Of a stretch of DNA of 64,000 nt, positions 40,801 through 50,288 are shown one piece after another (position 1 is the stretch's first letter; every line of letters begins with the position of its first letter). The notes beneath the pieces were generated by a model. That model was given only the letters and a program-made list of their open reading frames with translations, did no database searches and was not told the origin of the DNA. Source of the stretch: AVCC01 sp041736255 (GTDB taxonomy: Bacteria > Pseudomonadota > Gammaproteobacteria > Burkholderiales > Burkholderiaceae_D); assembly GCA_041736255.1 (NCBI GenBank), contig JBGSTZ010000111.1, positions 1-64,000 of the forward strand, given 5' to 3'. The position numbers and the translations under genes are program-made.

Positions 40801-42210
40801 TCAGACGCGGCCGTAATTATCTTGGAAGCGCACAATGTCGTCTTCCCCCAGATAGTTGCCGCTTTGCACTTCTATCATCACCAGATCGATCAGCCCAGGA
40901 TTTTCCAACCGGTGCTTGTGGCCTGCCGGAATATAGGTCGATTCATTGGTGTTGACCAGCAATTCACGCTCGCCGTTGACCACCTTGGCCATGCCGCTGA
41001 CCACGACCCAGTGTTCGCTGCGATGATGATGCATTTGCAGCGACAGCGAAGCGCCAGGCTTGACTTCAATGCGCTTGATCTTGAAGCCGCTGCCTTCTTC
41101 CAGCACTTCGTAGGTGCCCCATGGCCGATCTACTTTTTTATGCAATTTGTAGCTGTCGTGCTGCTTTTCCTTGAGCTGACTGACAACTTTCTTGACATCC
41201 TGAACACTAGAACGATTCACCACCAGCAAGGCGTCGGGGGTATCGATGATGATCAGGTCTTGCACGCCGACCGCGCTGACAATACGATCATCACTTTGGA
41301 TGTAGCAATTATGGGCATCGTAGAGCACGGTTTCGCCGACGGTGCGGTTGCCGTTCTCATCCGGAACAGATAACTCACTGACCGCATCCCACGAGCCAAT
41401 ATCGCTCCAGCCGATATCACATGCCACTACAGCGACTTTTTTGGAGCGTTCCATGAGCGCGTAATCAATCGAAATGTCCGGTGCCTGTGCAAAGGAGTCG
41501 ATATCAAGCGTAATTTTGCTTTTATTTAAGTTACCTAACATGCTGAGCGCCATGCAGGGGCCGATCGCGCGCATCACTTCGGGCGCACACACCTCGAGTT
41601 CAGCCAGCACTGCGCTGACCTTGAAGCAAAAAATGCCTGCATTCCACAGATAATTTCCTGAAGCCAGATACTGTTTGGCTTTCTCGAGCGATGGCTTTTC
41701 AACAAAGCGGCTGACCTTGTGACCGTCGGCTTCTATGTAACCGTATGCAGTATCGGGATGGTCCGGGGTGATGCCGAAAGTAACCAACTGGCCATCTTGC
41801 GCCAAATGTACCGCAGCCTTAACGGCGACGCCAAAAGCCACTGGGTCGGAAATTAAATGATCAGCCGACAGCACTAGCATCAAGCTGTCGGGCCCTGCAG
41901 TTTGCGCAAGATATGTTGCCGCGGCAGCAATGGCGGGTGCAGTGTTACGGCCAACAGGTTCCAGCAGAAAAGAGGTAAGGGGCGAACTATGGAGCTTGCA
42001 ATATTGTTCTTCTGTCTTGTAAAACAAATCGCTGTTGGTCACTGTCAGTATTTGCTCTACGCTGGGCAGGTCCGCAGCACGTAAAAATGTTTTTTGCAGC
42101 AGACTTTCACCGTCGGCTAATTTCATGAAAGGCTTGGGGTGACGCTCACGAGAAACAGGCCACAAACGCGATCCAGCGCCGCCTGACAGAATTACAGGGA
42201 AAAGTTTCAT
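40801..42210 (-). CDS. manC: Mannose-1-phosphate guanylyltransferase / mannose-6-phosphate isomerase
   Basis: A 469-aa bifunctional enzyme of the ManC/AlgA/WbpW type. G-G-A-G-S-R-L-W-P (10-18) binds GTP, and F-V-E-K-P (residues 168-172) is the sugar-phosphate site of the guanylyltransferase half. The C-terminal cupin has H-H-H-R-S-E-H-W and I-P-A-G-H-K-H-R-L, the metal His residues of type II phosphomannose isomerase. It makes GDP-mannose, the precursor for Gmd. It is the first gene of the 13-kb minus-strand O-polysaccharide operon. No separate phosphomannomutase is in the window, so that step must be encoded elsewhere. Confidence 0.93.
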   Translation of the reverse strand: MKLFPVILSGGAGSRLWPVSRERHPKPFMKLADGESLLQKTFLRAADLPSVEQILTVTNSDLFYKTEEQYCKLHSSPLTSFLLEPVGRNTAPAIAAAATYLAQTAGPDSLMLVLSADHLISDPVAFGVAVKAAVHLAQDGQLVTFGITPDHPDTAYGYIEADGHKVSRFVEKPSLEKAKQYLASGNYLWNAGIFCFKVSAVLAELEVCAPEVMRAIGPCMALSMLGNLNKSKITLDIDSFAQAPDISIDYALMERSKKVAVVACDIGWSDIGSWDAVSELSVPDENGNRTVGETVLYDAHNCYIQSDDRIVSAVGVQDLIIIDTPDALLVVNRSSVQDVKKVVSQLKEKQHDSYKLHKKVDRPWGTYEVLEEGSGFKIKRIEVKPGASLSLQMHHHRSEHWVVVSGMAKVVNGERELLVNTNESTYIPAGHKHRLENPGLIDLVMIEVQSGNYLGEDDIVRFQDNYGRV

Positions 42211-42340
42211 TCGATTAAAGATAAGGTATTTTTAAAATAAATTGGGCAAGCAAAATTACAACAACTTATATATTGGTGACAAGCATTTCAATGTCTGGAC
42301 AGACATAGGCTGCTTAACTTCCTTAGATCAGATGTATGTA

Positions 42341-42352
42341 TCGCTACCGAAT
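42341..42352 (-). promoter_or_regulatory. Weak ops-like element in the manC leader
   Basis: On the minus strand the leader contains TTCGGTAGCGAT about 130 bases before manC. The RfaH/ops consensus is GGCGGTAGCGTG-like, so the CGGTAGCG core matches while the flanks differ. It lies where a JUMPstart would be expected. This is only a suggestion. Confidence 0.2.
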
Positions 42353-42483
42353 ACCGGACTTCGCAAGCACAGCGCCACCCCCGAAAACTCAAGCTGCGCA
42401 GGCTATCGCCCTAAAAAATTATGTATTCAGAGAACATCACAAAACCATGCCAAGTTGCGATTATGCCAGACGGAGCATGTCAG

Positions 42484-43644
42484 TCACGATATTGTGACCG
42501 CGCCAAACAACCCCAACAGCAGTTTCTTGACCGGCGCCGGCAGCGGTGCGTCGGCCAATTGGGTGTGCGCATACCAGACGTGACTGCCCTGCTCTGCCGG
42601 CGTCAAACGGCGCGCAAGCTTAACCCGGTATGGCGTTACCTGCAGCTTGAAGTGGGTAAAGCCATGGGAAAACGATGGCAAGGGCTCGCAAGAGGCAATG
42701 TTGCCGAATGGAGCGACGATGCGGGTCACCGATTGCGCGAACCGCGTGGCATCCGGCAACTGCTCCGGATCTAACGCGGTGTGCCCATCCACTTCGGGCA
42801 ACGATAGCAGGCCACCCCAAATCCCATTATCCGGTCGCAGTTGCAACAGCACGTGATTGTTATCGGTAATGATCAGCATCGCGGTCTCTTTGTGCGGTAC
42901 CGGCGGCTTCGGTTTGCGCATCGGCAATAACGCGACCCGATCGCTGGCATAGGCGACGCAGCGCGACATCAACGGACATCTGCCGCAGGCCGGTTTGCTG
43001 CGCGTGCAGAGTGTCGCCCCCATATCCATCAAGCCTTGGGTGTAAGCCTCGATGCCGCTCTGCGGCAGCAAGGCTTGCGCGCGCAGCCAGAGCGCATCTT
43101 CCACCGGCTTGGCGGTGGAATAGCCTTCGATCCCGAAGGCGCGCATCAAGACGCGCTTGACGTTGGCGTCCAGGATGGCGGCCCGCACACTGTACGAGAA
43201 TGCGGCAATGGCGGCGGCGGTGGAACGACCGATGCCGGGCAATTCGGCCAGCAAAACGGGATCGGATGGAAAAATTCCGCCGTACTCCGCCACCACACGT
43301 TGCGCGCAGCTGTGCAAATTGCGGGCCCGCGAATAATAACCGAGGCCGCTCCAATGCGACATCACGGCTTCGGCAGGCGCGGCAGCCAGTGAAAACAGGT
43401 CGGGAAAACGTATCAGAAAACGATCGTAATACGGGATCACTGCAGCGACCTGGGTCTGCTGCAACATGATTTCGGAGAGCCAGATACGGTAGGCGTCGCG
43501 CGTGTTTTGCCACGGCAGCAGATGACGCCCATGCTCTTTTTGCCATGCGATGACGCAGGCGGAAAAGCTCGGATCTTTGAAGTCATCGGCCCGCTGTTTT
43601 TTGTCGCTATCAGGATTAATAGAACTGATTTTGGCACCGGCCAT
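42484..43644 (-). CDS. mutY: A/G-specific adenine glycosylase
   Basis: About 386 aa. MutY removes adenine mispaired with 8-oxoguanine. Numbered from the TTG at 43671, which directly follows the preceding stop, the catalytic Glu is in L-S-E-I-M-L-Q-Q-T (67), the helix-hairpin-helix is L-P-G-I-G (154-158), the catalytic Asp is in I-L-D-A-N-V (168), and the 4Fe-4S ligands are Cys222, 229, 232 and 238. The C-terminal NUDIX-like domain that reads 8-oxoG is present (G-G-L-L-S-L-P-E). The ATG at 43644 (nine codons in) is used as start; no strong ribosome site distinguishes the two. It forms a run with the dynamin gene and mutM. Confidence 0.93.
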   Translation of the reverse strand: MAGAKISSINPDSDKKQRADDFKDPSFSACVIAWQKEHGRHLLPWQNTRDAYRIWLSEIMLQQTQVAAVIPYYDRFLIRFPDLFSLAAAPAEAVMSHWSGLGYYSRARNLHSCAQRVVAEYGGIFPSDPVLLAELPGIGRSTAAAIAAFSYSVRAAILDANVKRVLMRAFGIEGYSTAKPVEDALWLRAQALLPQSGIEAYTQGLMDMGATLCTRSKPACGRCPLMSRCVAYASDRVALLPMRKPKPPVPHKETAMLIITDNNHVLLQLRPDNGIWGGLLSLPEVDGHTALDPEQLPDATRFAQSVTRIVAPFGNIASCEPLPSFSHGFTHFKLQVTPYRVKLARRLTPAEQGSHVWYAHTQLADAPLPAPVKKLLLGLFGAVTIS

Positions 43645-43671
43645 GGTGTCGTATTTCGCGTGTTTGACCAA

Positions 43672-45609
43672 TTATGCGGCCTCAAGAAGTGGCACAGCTT
43701 CAGCCTCGATGGCCATCATTAATGCCTGCTGCAACTGCAGCATGGTGTCTTTATGCGCCTGCAAATCTGCCTGAAGAATCTCGATGGCCTGAATTTTTTC
43801 TTCCAGGCTATCGGTCGCCAGATGAATGCGCTCAATAGATTGCAAGCGCCGCTTCAACTGACTCTTGTGCTCGCGGATCTGGGCTTCGAGCGGTGCCATG
43901 ATGACTTTCAGCCAGGCTTCGACATCGCAGTTGGCCTGCAAAAAACTGTGCTTGACGCGCGATACGATCGAATCGAAAAATTTCTGCATCAGTACGACTT
44001 GCGGCGTGGTCATGATGACTCCGGTGCCGAACTGCGTTCGATACACGGTTTCTATCTGGTCGATTTCATCACAATATTTTTGCAGAGAGAACGGCATCGG
44101 CATGGATACCGCCAGCCCGTGCTCGGTAGAAAATTTACGGTACATGACCGTCATCATTTCGGTAATTTCCTCGGTCTTCTGCCCGGATAGCGCCAGACGA
44201 TGCTTGGTACGGTCAAAAAACGCACGCACAGCCTGACGCAAGCCGAAAGAAAAATTACTTTCTTGCATCGCATCGCGCGCCGAAAGGATGTCTGCCTTGA
44301 TGGCGTCCATGCCGAGACTGGTAAACATTTCCATCGACAGGCGCGTAAAAACTGCACGCGTGCCTTGGAGCTTGAGCAGACTTTCATCGAATTCCTTTTT
44401 CTCGATGTCGATGCGCTGCATCATGTGTTCGATGACCCGGTGATTTTTGCCGCGCAAATTTTTAAGCTCCATCAGTTGCTCAGTGACATTGCGTGCACGC
44501 GTCGATAAGACTGTCAGGTGTTCCGTTGTCATCGACGCGATATCGTCTGTTAGTTGCGCCCGGATAATCCCTTTTTTAGTCGGAATCAGCGCATTTGCCA
44601 ACGCATCTTCCAGCGCTGGCAAACGGCTTTTGGCTAGCAATCCCGGGTCGTGGTTGATCTTGCCGACCAGCCCTTTTTGGGCTGACACCGGAAATACCTG
44701 CTCTGCCGGCAACGCCAAAAGGTGCGTGACGCTGGCGACCTGCTGTTCGATTTGGCGCTCCACTTCTTCCGGACTGCGCAATTCATCCCACATGCTGTCG
44801 ATCTTGTTGAGCACCACCATGCGCCCCGGACCGGAGCCGATATGGTTGCGCCAGACTTCGATATCGCTTTTGGTAACGCCCGTATCAGCGGCCAGCACAA
44901 ATAGCACTGCGTGCGCGTTCGGAATCAGGTTTAGCGTCAGTTCAGGCTCGGTGCCAATCGCATTCAGGCCCGGCGTGTCGATGATGATCAAGCCCTGTTT
45001 CAGCAGCGGATGCGGAAAATTCACAATCGCATGCCGCCACTGGGAAATCTCGACTAGCCCTTGGTCATCGACCGTCATGCAGTCATCCGGATTATCGGCG
45101 TCGAACAGGCCGTATCGGGTCGCCTCCTCTACAGGGACACGCTTGGTCAGACTGACTTGCTTGAATGCTTCCAGCATGCCGTCGGAGGATGCAATATCCA
45201 GCGGCAGTACGGTCCAAGCCTGATGCTGCGACTTGAAATCGCTGGTGGAAAGCATTTCGGCGCGGGTTTCGATCGGCAACAAGCGGATCGACGGCGGAAA
45301 AGTTTCATCAAACAGCAGTTCAGTTGGACACATCGTGGTGCGGCCAGCCGAAGATGGCAGGATGCGCTGTCCGTAATTTGCAAAGAAAATTGCATTGATC
45401 AGCTCCGACTTTCCGCGCGAAAATTCTGCCACGAAAGCAATCGACAGCTTGTCGTCAGCCAGTTTGCCCAACAATTGGGCAATGCGCTGTTCACTTGCGG
45501 CATCCGATAATTGTGACTGCCCCGTCCATACCCGATAGCGTCCCAGCGCCGCCGCGACGCCGGTGCGCCACGCGCTGTATGCTTCGAATTTTCTGACCAG
45601 ATTGCTCAT
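43672..45609 (-). CDS. Bacterial dynamin-like GTPase
   Basis: A 645-aa large GTPase. The P-loop is A-E-F-S-R-G-K-S (61-68), with Ala where the classical first Gly stands. G3 is D-T-P-G (211-214) and G4 is N-K-I-D (268-271). Long helical regions (about 350-640) follow, as in the stalk of dynamin-superfamily proteins, ending in heptad-like Leu/Gln/Glu stretches. There is no clear membrane segment. Such proteins remodel or guard membranes; the exact role in Betaproteobacteria is unknown. It lies between mutM and mutY on the same strand with tiny gaps, so it may be co-expressed with oxidative DNA repair. Confidence 0.85.
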   Translation of the reverse strand: MSNLVRKFEAYSAWRTGVAAALGRYRVWTGQSQLSDAASEQRIAQLLGKLADDKLSIAFVAEFSRGKSELINAIFFANYGQRILPSSAGRTTMCPTELLFDETFPPSIRLLPIETRAEMLSTSDFKSQHQAWTVLPLDIASSDGMLEAFKQVSLTKRVPVEEATRYGLFDADNPDDCMTVDDQGLVEISQWRHAIVNFPHPLLKQGLIIIDTPGLNAIGTEPELTLNLIPNAHAVLFVLAADTGVTKSDIEVWRNHIGSGPGRMVVLNKIDSMWDELRSPEEVERQIEQQVASVTHLLALPAEQVFPVSAQKGLVGKINHDPGLLAKSRLPALEDALANALIPTKKGIIRAQLTDDIASMTTEHLTVLSTRARNVTEQLMELKNLRGKNHRVIEHMMQRIDIEKKEFDESLLKLQGTRAVFTRLSMEMFTSLGMDAIKADILSARDAMQESNFSFGLRQAVRAFFDRTKHRLALSGQKTEEITEMMTVMYRKFSTEHGLAVSMPMPFSLQKYCDEIDQIETVYRTQFGTGVIMTTPQVVLMQKFFDSIVSRVKHSFLQANCDVEAWLKVIMAPLEAQIREHKSQLKRRLQSIERIHLATDSLEEKIQAIEILQADLQAHKDTMLQLQQALMMAIEAEAVPLLEAA

Positions 45610-45657
45610 GTTGCTCCAAATAAATCTATTTGATTGCGCTCAATCTAGCACTCGCGC

Positions 45658-46479
45658 TCACTTTTGACAATTTACACAGTAAAACGTCGAACGCTGCCCC
45701 TGCTTGATCTGCCGGATCGCACCGCCACACACCCGGCAAGCTGCACCTGTGCGGCCATAGACAAAATAAGATTGTTGAAAATAACCACTTTGGCCATCAG
45801 CACCCATAAAATCGCGCAAAGTGCTGCCGCCCTGAGTTATCGCGGCCGCCAGTATGTCGCAAATCGCTTGTGCCAGCTTCTCAAAGCGGGCTGGGCCGAT
45901 GCGGTTGGCCGGGGTTTTAGGATTAATGCCAGCGCGAAACAGACTTTCGGACGCGTAGATATTGCCAACGCCCACCACGATATCGCCGGCAAGTAAAACT
46001 TGCTTGATCGCTGCACGTCGCAAGCGGGTCTGGCGGTACAGCAACTGACCGGAAAAACTAGCGCCGAAGGGTTCCACTCCTAAGCCGCGCAACAACAAAT
46101 GCTGCTCGACATCACCGTCCTGAGCTGGGTGCCACAAGACTGCGCCAAAGCGGCGTGGATCGGTCAGGCGCAACAATTGGCTTCCAACCTGTAAATCGAA
46201 ATGATCGTGTTTTTGCGGTGCGCTGTCTAAAGGCAGGATGCGCAAATGGCCGGACATGCCCAAGTGGATGATCAGGGTGCCATGTGCGAAACCGATCAGC
46301 AGGTATTTGCCGCGCCGTCCGGTCAGTCCGATGCTGCGCCCGCACAGTAGCGCGGGCAGATCGACGGGGAAAGGCCAGCGCAAACCGGCGCGGCGCAACA
46401 CCACGCCCGTGACGGCATGTCCCTCCAGATGCGGTGCAACGCCGCGGCGGGTAACTTCAACTTCAGGCAGTTCTGGCAT
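45658..46479 (-). CDS. mutM: Formamidopyrimidine-DNA glycosylase
   Basis: A 273-aa Fpg/MutM protein from the ATG at 46479, chosen because the mature N-terminus must be M-P-E-L-P-E with catalytic Pro2 and Glu3. The in-frame upstream extension to 46542 is unlike the family. The C-terminal zinc finger C-R-V-C...C-V-N-C is intact, and G-V-G-N-I-Y-A-S-E and G-G-S-T-L-R-D-F are conserved. It excises 8-oxoG and Fapy lesions and nicks the strand. It is divergent from the TPR lipoprotein gene to its right. Confidence 0.95.
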   Translation of the reverse strand: MPELPEVEVTRRGVAPHLEGHAVTGVVLRRAGLRWPFPVDLPALLCGRSIGLTGRRGKYLLIGFAHGTLIIHLGMSGHLRILPLDSAPQKHDHFDLQVGSQLLRLTDPRRFGAVLWHPAQDGDVEQHLLLRGLGVEPFGASFSGQLLYRQTRLRRAAIKQVLLAGDIVVGVGNIYASESLFRAGINPKTPANRIGPARFEKLAQAICDILAAAITQGGSTLRDFMGADGQSGYFQQSYFVYGRTGAACRVCGGAIRQIKQGQRSTFYCVNCQK

Positions 46480-46603
46480 GATGGCATTCAACACAAATAA
46501 GCACGCACAATACACAATTTGCGCAGACAATGCGCAAACCACGGGGATGCGGTTGAGGGTAAAATCATCCCTCGCGTTCCAGTACCTTGCCAGGATTAAT
46601 CAC

Positions 46604-48448
46604 TTGAAAAACACCATCGCCATCGCAAGTCTTGTTCTCATGCTGTCCGCATGTGCGACTGTGCCGCCTGAAACCACCGCCTTGCCGCAGCATGCAGCAA
46701 CTGAACCGCAAACGACTACTGAGCCATCCACTGATGACGTTGACCAGCCTAAGGTTGACGCACCAGACGAACACGACACACCCGACGCCGAGCCGGATTT
46801 AACTTTTCATCAAGGTGCGCTGCCATCGGTAGCACTGTCGAATGAAACTCTATTCAAGCTGTTAGCCGCCGAAATCGCCTTTCAGCGCGGCCAATGGCAA
46901 GCTGCCTACATTACTACCCTGGGCGTCGCGCAGGAAACGCGCGACCCGCGCATTGCCCGGCGCGCAGCTGAATTTGCGATGAGCGTGAGCCAGCCAGCCG
47001 AAGCGCTGACGGCGATCCGATTGTGGCGCGAACTGGCACCGCAATCGGAAGAAGCGGCCCAGTATTATCTGGGTTTGGTAATTTTGTCCGACCAAATGGC
47101 GCAAGCACAGCCCTTGCTAGCAGAGCGGCTCAGTACCGCCAGTGCGCAAGAGCGTGGCGAATTGATCGTACAGATTCAGCGTCTATTACTGCGCGCCAAA
47201 AACAAGGCAGCAGCATTTGACATGCTGGAGCAATTATTGATGCCTTATGCCGACTTGCCGCAAACGCCGCTGGCACTGGCGCAAGGCGCACTTGCCAAGG
47301 GTGATCGCGAACGCGCTTTTCAGGAAGCCAGCCGCGCAATCAAGATGCAACCGGATTCTGAATTGGCAGTACTGACGCTGGCCCAAATGAGCGTCGACCA
47401 GAACGCGTCAATTGCCGTGCTCACACAGTTTCTGGACAGTCACCCGGAAGCGCGCGAAGTGCGCATGGCGTATGCGCGCATCCTGGTCGAGCAAAAACAG
47501 TTCGACTTGGCAAGCAAGCAGTTTGAAATCCTGCTCAAGGCGCAGCCGCAGGATCTGGGCGCAATTTACGCACTGGGTATTTTGGGAATGCAGGCCCAAG
47601 ATCTGGTTAGTGCCGAAAAATACCTCAGCACCTATGTTACAGAGCTGGAAAGCATGCCGCGCGAGCAGCGCGATCCGACCCAGGCGCTAATGATTCTGGC
47701 GCAGATCGCAGAGGACCGGAATGACAGCAAAGGTGCGCTGCGCTGGCTGGAAAAAATCGCCCCAAATGAAACGCAAAGCCCTGCCTACTTCAGCGCATTG
47801 CTGAAACGGGCGCAACTGATCGGCAAACAAGGCGACTTGCCGGCGGCGCAAAAACTGCTGCAGGATTACGCTAGCGAAAACGCCCAGCAACAGGCGCAGA
47901 TCATCATGGCGCAAGCGCTGATCCTGCGCGAAGCAGGCTTGGACAACACTGCATCCTCGACGCTGGAAGCCGGCCTCAAGCGTTTTCCGGACAACACCGA
48001 ACTGCTGTACGACGCTGCAATGGCAGCTGAAAAGCAGCAGCAATACAAGCAGATGGAAGCCGCATTGCGCCGCATCATCAAGCTTGAGCCGCAAAAACAG
48101 CATGCCTACAATGCGCTCGGTTACTCGCTGGCGGAGCGCAATCTGCGCCTGCCGGAAGCCCGTAAGCTGATCGCCCGGGCAATGGAACTGGCACCGGAAG
48201 ATCCTTTCATCATGGACAGCATGGGCTGGGTCGAATTCCGGCTCGGCAATCTGAAGCAAGCTGAAGACCTGTTGCGCCGCGCCTACGCGCTGCGTCCGGA
48301 CGTTGAAATTGGCACTCATCTAGGCGAAGTGCTATGGACGAATGGCAAAAAAGACGAAGCGCAACAACTGTGGCGCGCCGCATTTGCCAAGGAACCGGAC
48401 AACACAATACTGAAAAGCACGCTGATGAGACTCGAAATAACGCTTTAG
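46604..48448 (+). CDS. TPR-rich outer-membrane or periplasmic lipoprotein
   Basis: About 614 aa from a TTG at 46604 with CAGGA eight bases upstream. This start gives a short lipoprotein signal ending L-S-A-C (Cys17); upstream in-frame starts would give an unusually long leader. After an acidic Pro/Thr/Asp-rich linker (20-65), TPR-like units fill the rest (for example Y-N-A-L-G-Y-S-L-A-E-R-N-L and D-S-M-G-W-V-E-F-R-L-G-N-L near the C-terminus). It stands just upstream of lolB with a 99-base gap, an arrangement I associate with Burkholderiales. It probably scaffolds envelope proteins; the partner is unknown. Confidence 0.85.
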   Translation: MKNTIAIASLVLMLSACATVPPETTALPQHAATEPQTTTEPSTDDVDQPKVDAPDEHDTPDAEPDLTFHQGALPSVALSNETLFKLLAAEIAFQRGQWQAAYITTLGVAQETRDPRIARRAAEFAMSVSQPAEALTAIRLWRELAPQSEEAAQYYLGLVILSDQMAQAQPLLAERLSTASAQERGELIVQIQRLLLRAKNKAAAFDMLEQLLMPYADLPQTPLALAQGALAKGDRERAFQEASRAIKMQPDSELAVLTLAQMSVDQNASIAVLTQFLDSHPEAREVRMAYARILVEQKQFDLASKQFEILLKAQPQDLGAIYALGILGMQAQDLVSAEKYLSTYVTELESMPREQRDPTQALMILAQIAEDRNDSKGALRWLEKIAPNETQSPAYFSALLKRAQLIGKQGDLPAAQKLLQDYASENAQQQAQIIMAQALILREAGLDNTASSTLEAGLKRFPDNTELLYDAAMAAEKQQQYKQMEAALRRIIKLEPQKQHAYNALGYSLAERNLRLPEARKLIARAMELAPEDPFIMDSMGWVEFRLGNLKQAEDLLRRAYALRPDVEIGTHLGEVLWTNGKKDEAQQLWRAAFAKEPDNTILKSTLMRLEITL

Positions 48449-48547
48449 AATTTATGTGCAGCAGAACATGCTGCAGAATGAATTTTATAAATCGTCCTAA
48501 TATAATGTGCAAAATGCATTATTAATAGCTATACCCTCTTAAAAACT

Positions 48548-49195
48548 ATGTTGAATAAACACGGAAACACGGCGCGGCAATGGACATTGGCCTGCGGACT
48601 GGCGCTGTTGCTGTCCGGCTGCGCCAGCCCACCCAGTTTGCCGGACAGCGCTGTGGACACTACTCGTGCCGCCAGCCCCACTGCACGAAACTATCACACC
48701 GCCATTGATCTGAGCGGCAGGCTTTCAGTGCGCTATCAGCGCAATGGTCAGGATGAAGCACTGCACGGCAGTTTCGCGTGGTCGCAAACCGCCACCCATA
48801 CTTTCGTCACGCTGAGTTCGCCGCTCGGACAAACTCTCGCCACCATCGAATTGACGCCGCAAGGTGCAACCCTGATCCAGCCAGGCCAAGCCCCGCGCAG
48901 CGCCGCCGACGCCGACGCATTGGCCACCGACGCTTTCGGTTGGCCGCTACCAGTGGCCAACCTGCGCAACTGGTTGCAAGGCTATACGCTCGATACAGAC
49001 GGTCAGCGCATAGCTGCCGCTGGCAATGATGGCGCCATCCGCACGCCCGACAACTGGCAAATTCGCTATCCGGCGTGGGAAGCAAGCGACAACAATATCG
49101 ACCATCCCAAACGTATCGACCTTGCGCGCCACACGGCTCAAGCAGGCGATATCGCAATTCGCATCGTGATCGACAACTGGCAGCCGCTGCCGTGA
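48548..49195 (+). CDS. lolB: Outer-membrane lipoprotein insertion protein LolB
   Basis: A 215-aa lipoprotein with lipobox L-L-S-G-C (Cys25). The mature part has the LolB start Y-H-T-A-I-D-L-S-G-R-L-S-V-R-Y and the later G-S-F-A-W-S-Q. P-L-P-V-A-N-L-R-N-W-L-Q-G is a strong LolB landmark. LolB accepts lipoproteins from LolA and inserts them in the outer membrane. Its stop overlaps the GTG start of ispE, an arrangement conserved in many beta- and gammaproteobacteria. Confidence 0.92.
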   Translation: MLNKHGNTARQWTLACGLALLLSGCASPPSLPDSAVDTTRAASPTARNYHTAIDLSGRLSVRYQRNGQDEALHGSFAWSQTATHTFVTLSSPLGQTLATIELTPQGATLIQPGQAPRSAADADALATDAFGWPLPVANLRNWLQGYTLDTDGQRIAAAGNDGAIRTPDNWQIRYPAWEASDNNIDHPKRIDLARHTAQAGDIAIRIVIDNWQPLP

Positions 49196-50091
49196 CGCTG
49201 CCGACCGCGACGACAGCAGCGACGCGCATCCTGAAAAACTGCCCGGCCCCGGCCAAACTGAACTTGTTCTTGCACGTCACCGGACGCCGCCCGGACGGTT
49301 ACCACTTGCTACAAACGGCATTCCAATTGCTTGACTTTGGCGACACGCTGCATTTTGCCCTGCGCGACGACGACCGCATCGTGCGCAGCAGCGCCCTGCC
49401 CGGCGTGCCGCAGGATGCCGATTTGACCGTACGCGCAGCCCGCCTGCTGCAAACTGCCGGCAGCAAAAAACTGGGCCAAGCGCTGGCCGGTGCCGACATC
49501 GCAATCGAGAAAAACTTGCCGATGGGCGGCGGTCTCGGTGGCGGCTCGTCCGACGCTGCCACTACTCTGATGGCCCTGAACCATCTGTGGAAAACCGGTT
49601 TCAGCCGGGCTGAACTGATGGCGCTTGGCTTGCAGCTCGGCGCCGACGTGCCTTTTTTCCTGTTCGGGCAAAATGCATTTGCCGAAGGCGTGGGCGAGGT
49701 ATTAAGCCCAATCGAAACCCCTGATTGCTGGTACGTGATCATCGAACCCGGCGTATCCATTCCCACCGCAGCAATATTTAACGCAAAAGATTTGACAAGG
49801 GATACAAAATTAGTCAAAATATCGGACTTTTCAGAGACGCCAAGAAACTTTGGAAAAAATGATCTGCAAGCGGTAGCAAGCAAGCTGTTTCCTGAAGTTT
49901 TTGTTGCCATACAGTGGCTAAAAGAATTCGGAGATGCTAGAATGACCGGCTCAGGTTCATGTGTATTCTGCGCAGTAGAGCAAGAACATCTTGCCAGCGA
50001 AGTACTGAAAATAGTACCACCGCACTGGAGAGCATGGAAAGCTAAGGCAATCGCGCAAAATCCGATGGTGGATTTGCTCAGAGCGCATTAA
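49192..50091 (+). CDS. ispE: 4-diphosphocytidyl-2-C-methyl-D-erythritol kinase
   Basis: A 299-aa GHMP kinase of the MEP isoprenoid pathway. The GTG at 49192 overlaps the lolB stop and gives a normal N-terminus, with P-A-P-A-K-L-N-L-F at 18-26 (Lys22). The ATP loop is P-M-G-G-G-L-G-G-G-S-S-D-A-A (110-123), the catalytic Asp is in G-A-D-V-P-F-F (152), and M-T-G-S-G-S lies near the end. It phosphorylates CDP-ME at the 2-OH. The 3' third is AT-richer than the 5' part but the frame is intact. Confidence 0.95.
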   Translation: MTLPTATTAATRILKNCPAPAKLNLFLHVTGRRPDGYHLLQTAFQLLDFGDTLHFALRDDDRIVRSSALPGVPQDADLTVRAARLLQTAGSKKLGQALAGADIAIEKNLPMGGGLGGGSSDAATTLMALNHLWKTGFSRAELMALGLQLGADVPFFLFGQNAFAEGVGEVLSPIETPDCWYVIIEPGVSIPTAAIFNAKDLTRDTKLVKISDFSETPRNFGKNDLQAVASKLFPEVFVAIQWLKEFGDARMTGSGSCVFCAVEQEHLASEVLKIVPPHWRAWKAKAIAQNPMVDLLRAH

Positions 50092-50159
50092 GGGATTGGT
50101 TTGACGTTGAATATGCTGGTAAATTTTACACATACAAGACGGCAGACAAACGATCGTGT

Positions 50160-50236
50160 AGGGGAGTCGCCAAGTTGGTTAAGGCACTGGATTTTGATTC
50201 CAGCATTCGAAGGTTCGAGTCCTTCCTTCCCTGCCA
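50160..50236 (+). tRNA. tRNA-Gln (anticodon TTG)
   Basis: A 77-base cloverleaf. The acceptor AGGGGAG pairs with CTTCCCT (two G-T pairs), and the CCA is encoded. The anticodon stem CTGGA/TCCAG holds the loop TTTTGAT with anticodon TTG at 50194-50196, and the T-arm contains GGTTCGAGTCC. It lies between ispE and prs, the usual place in Burkholderiales. Confidence 0.95.
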
Positions 50237-50288
50237 ACATATCAAGTAAGTCAAATAAGCTACAAATAGCAAAACACGCATATAGTAT

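Noticed and set aside
29158..42210. Wzx/Wzy-dependent O-antigen locus
   Set aside because: No flippase or Wzy-type polymerase is present; Wzm/Wzt show the ABC route.
46238..46603. N-terminal extension of the TPR lipoprotein back into mutM
   Set aside because: The extension is opposite mutM coding sequence and would bury the lipobox; the TTG at 46604 gives a normal lipoprotein signal.
49075..49191. N-terminal extension of ispE into lolB
   Set aside because: The added residues are unlike IspE, and the GTG at 49192 overlapping the lolB stop is the usual arrangement.
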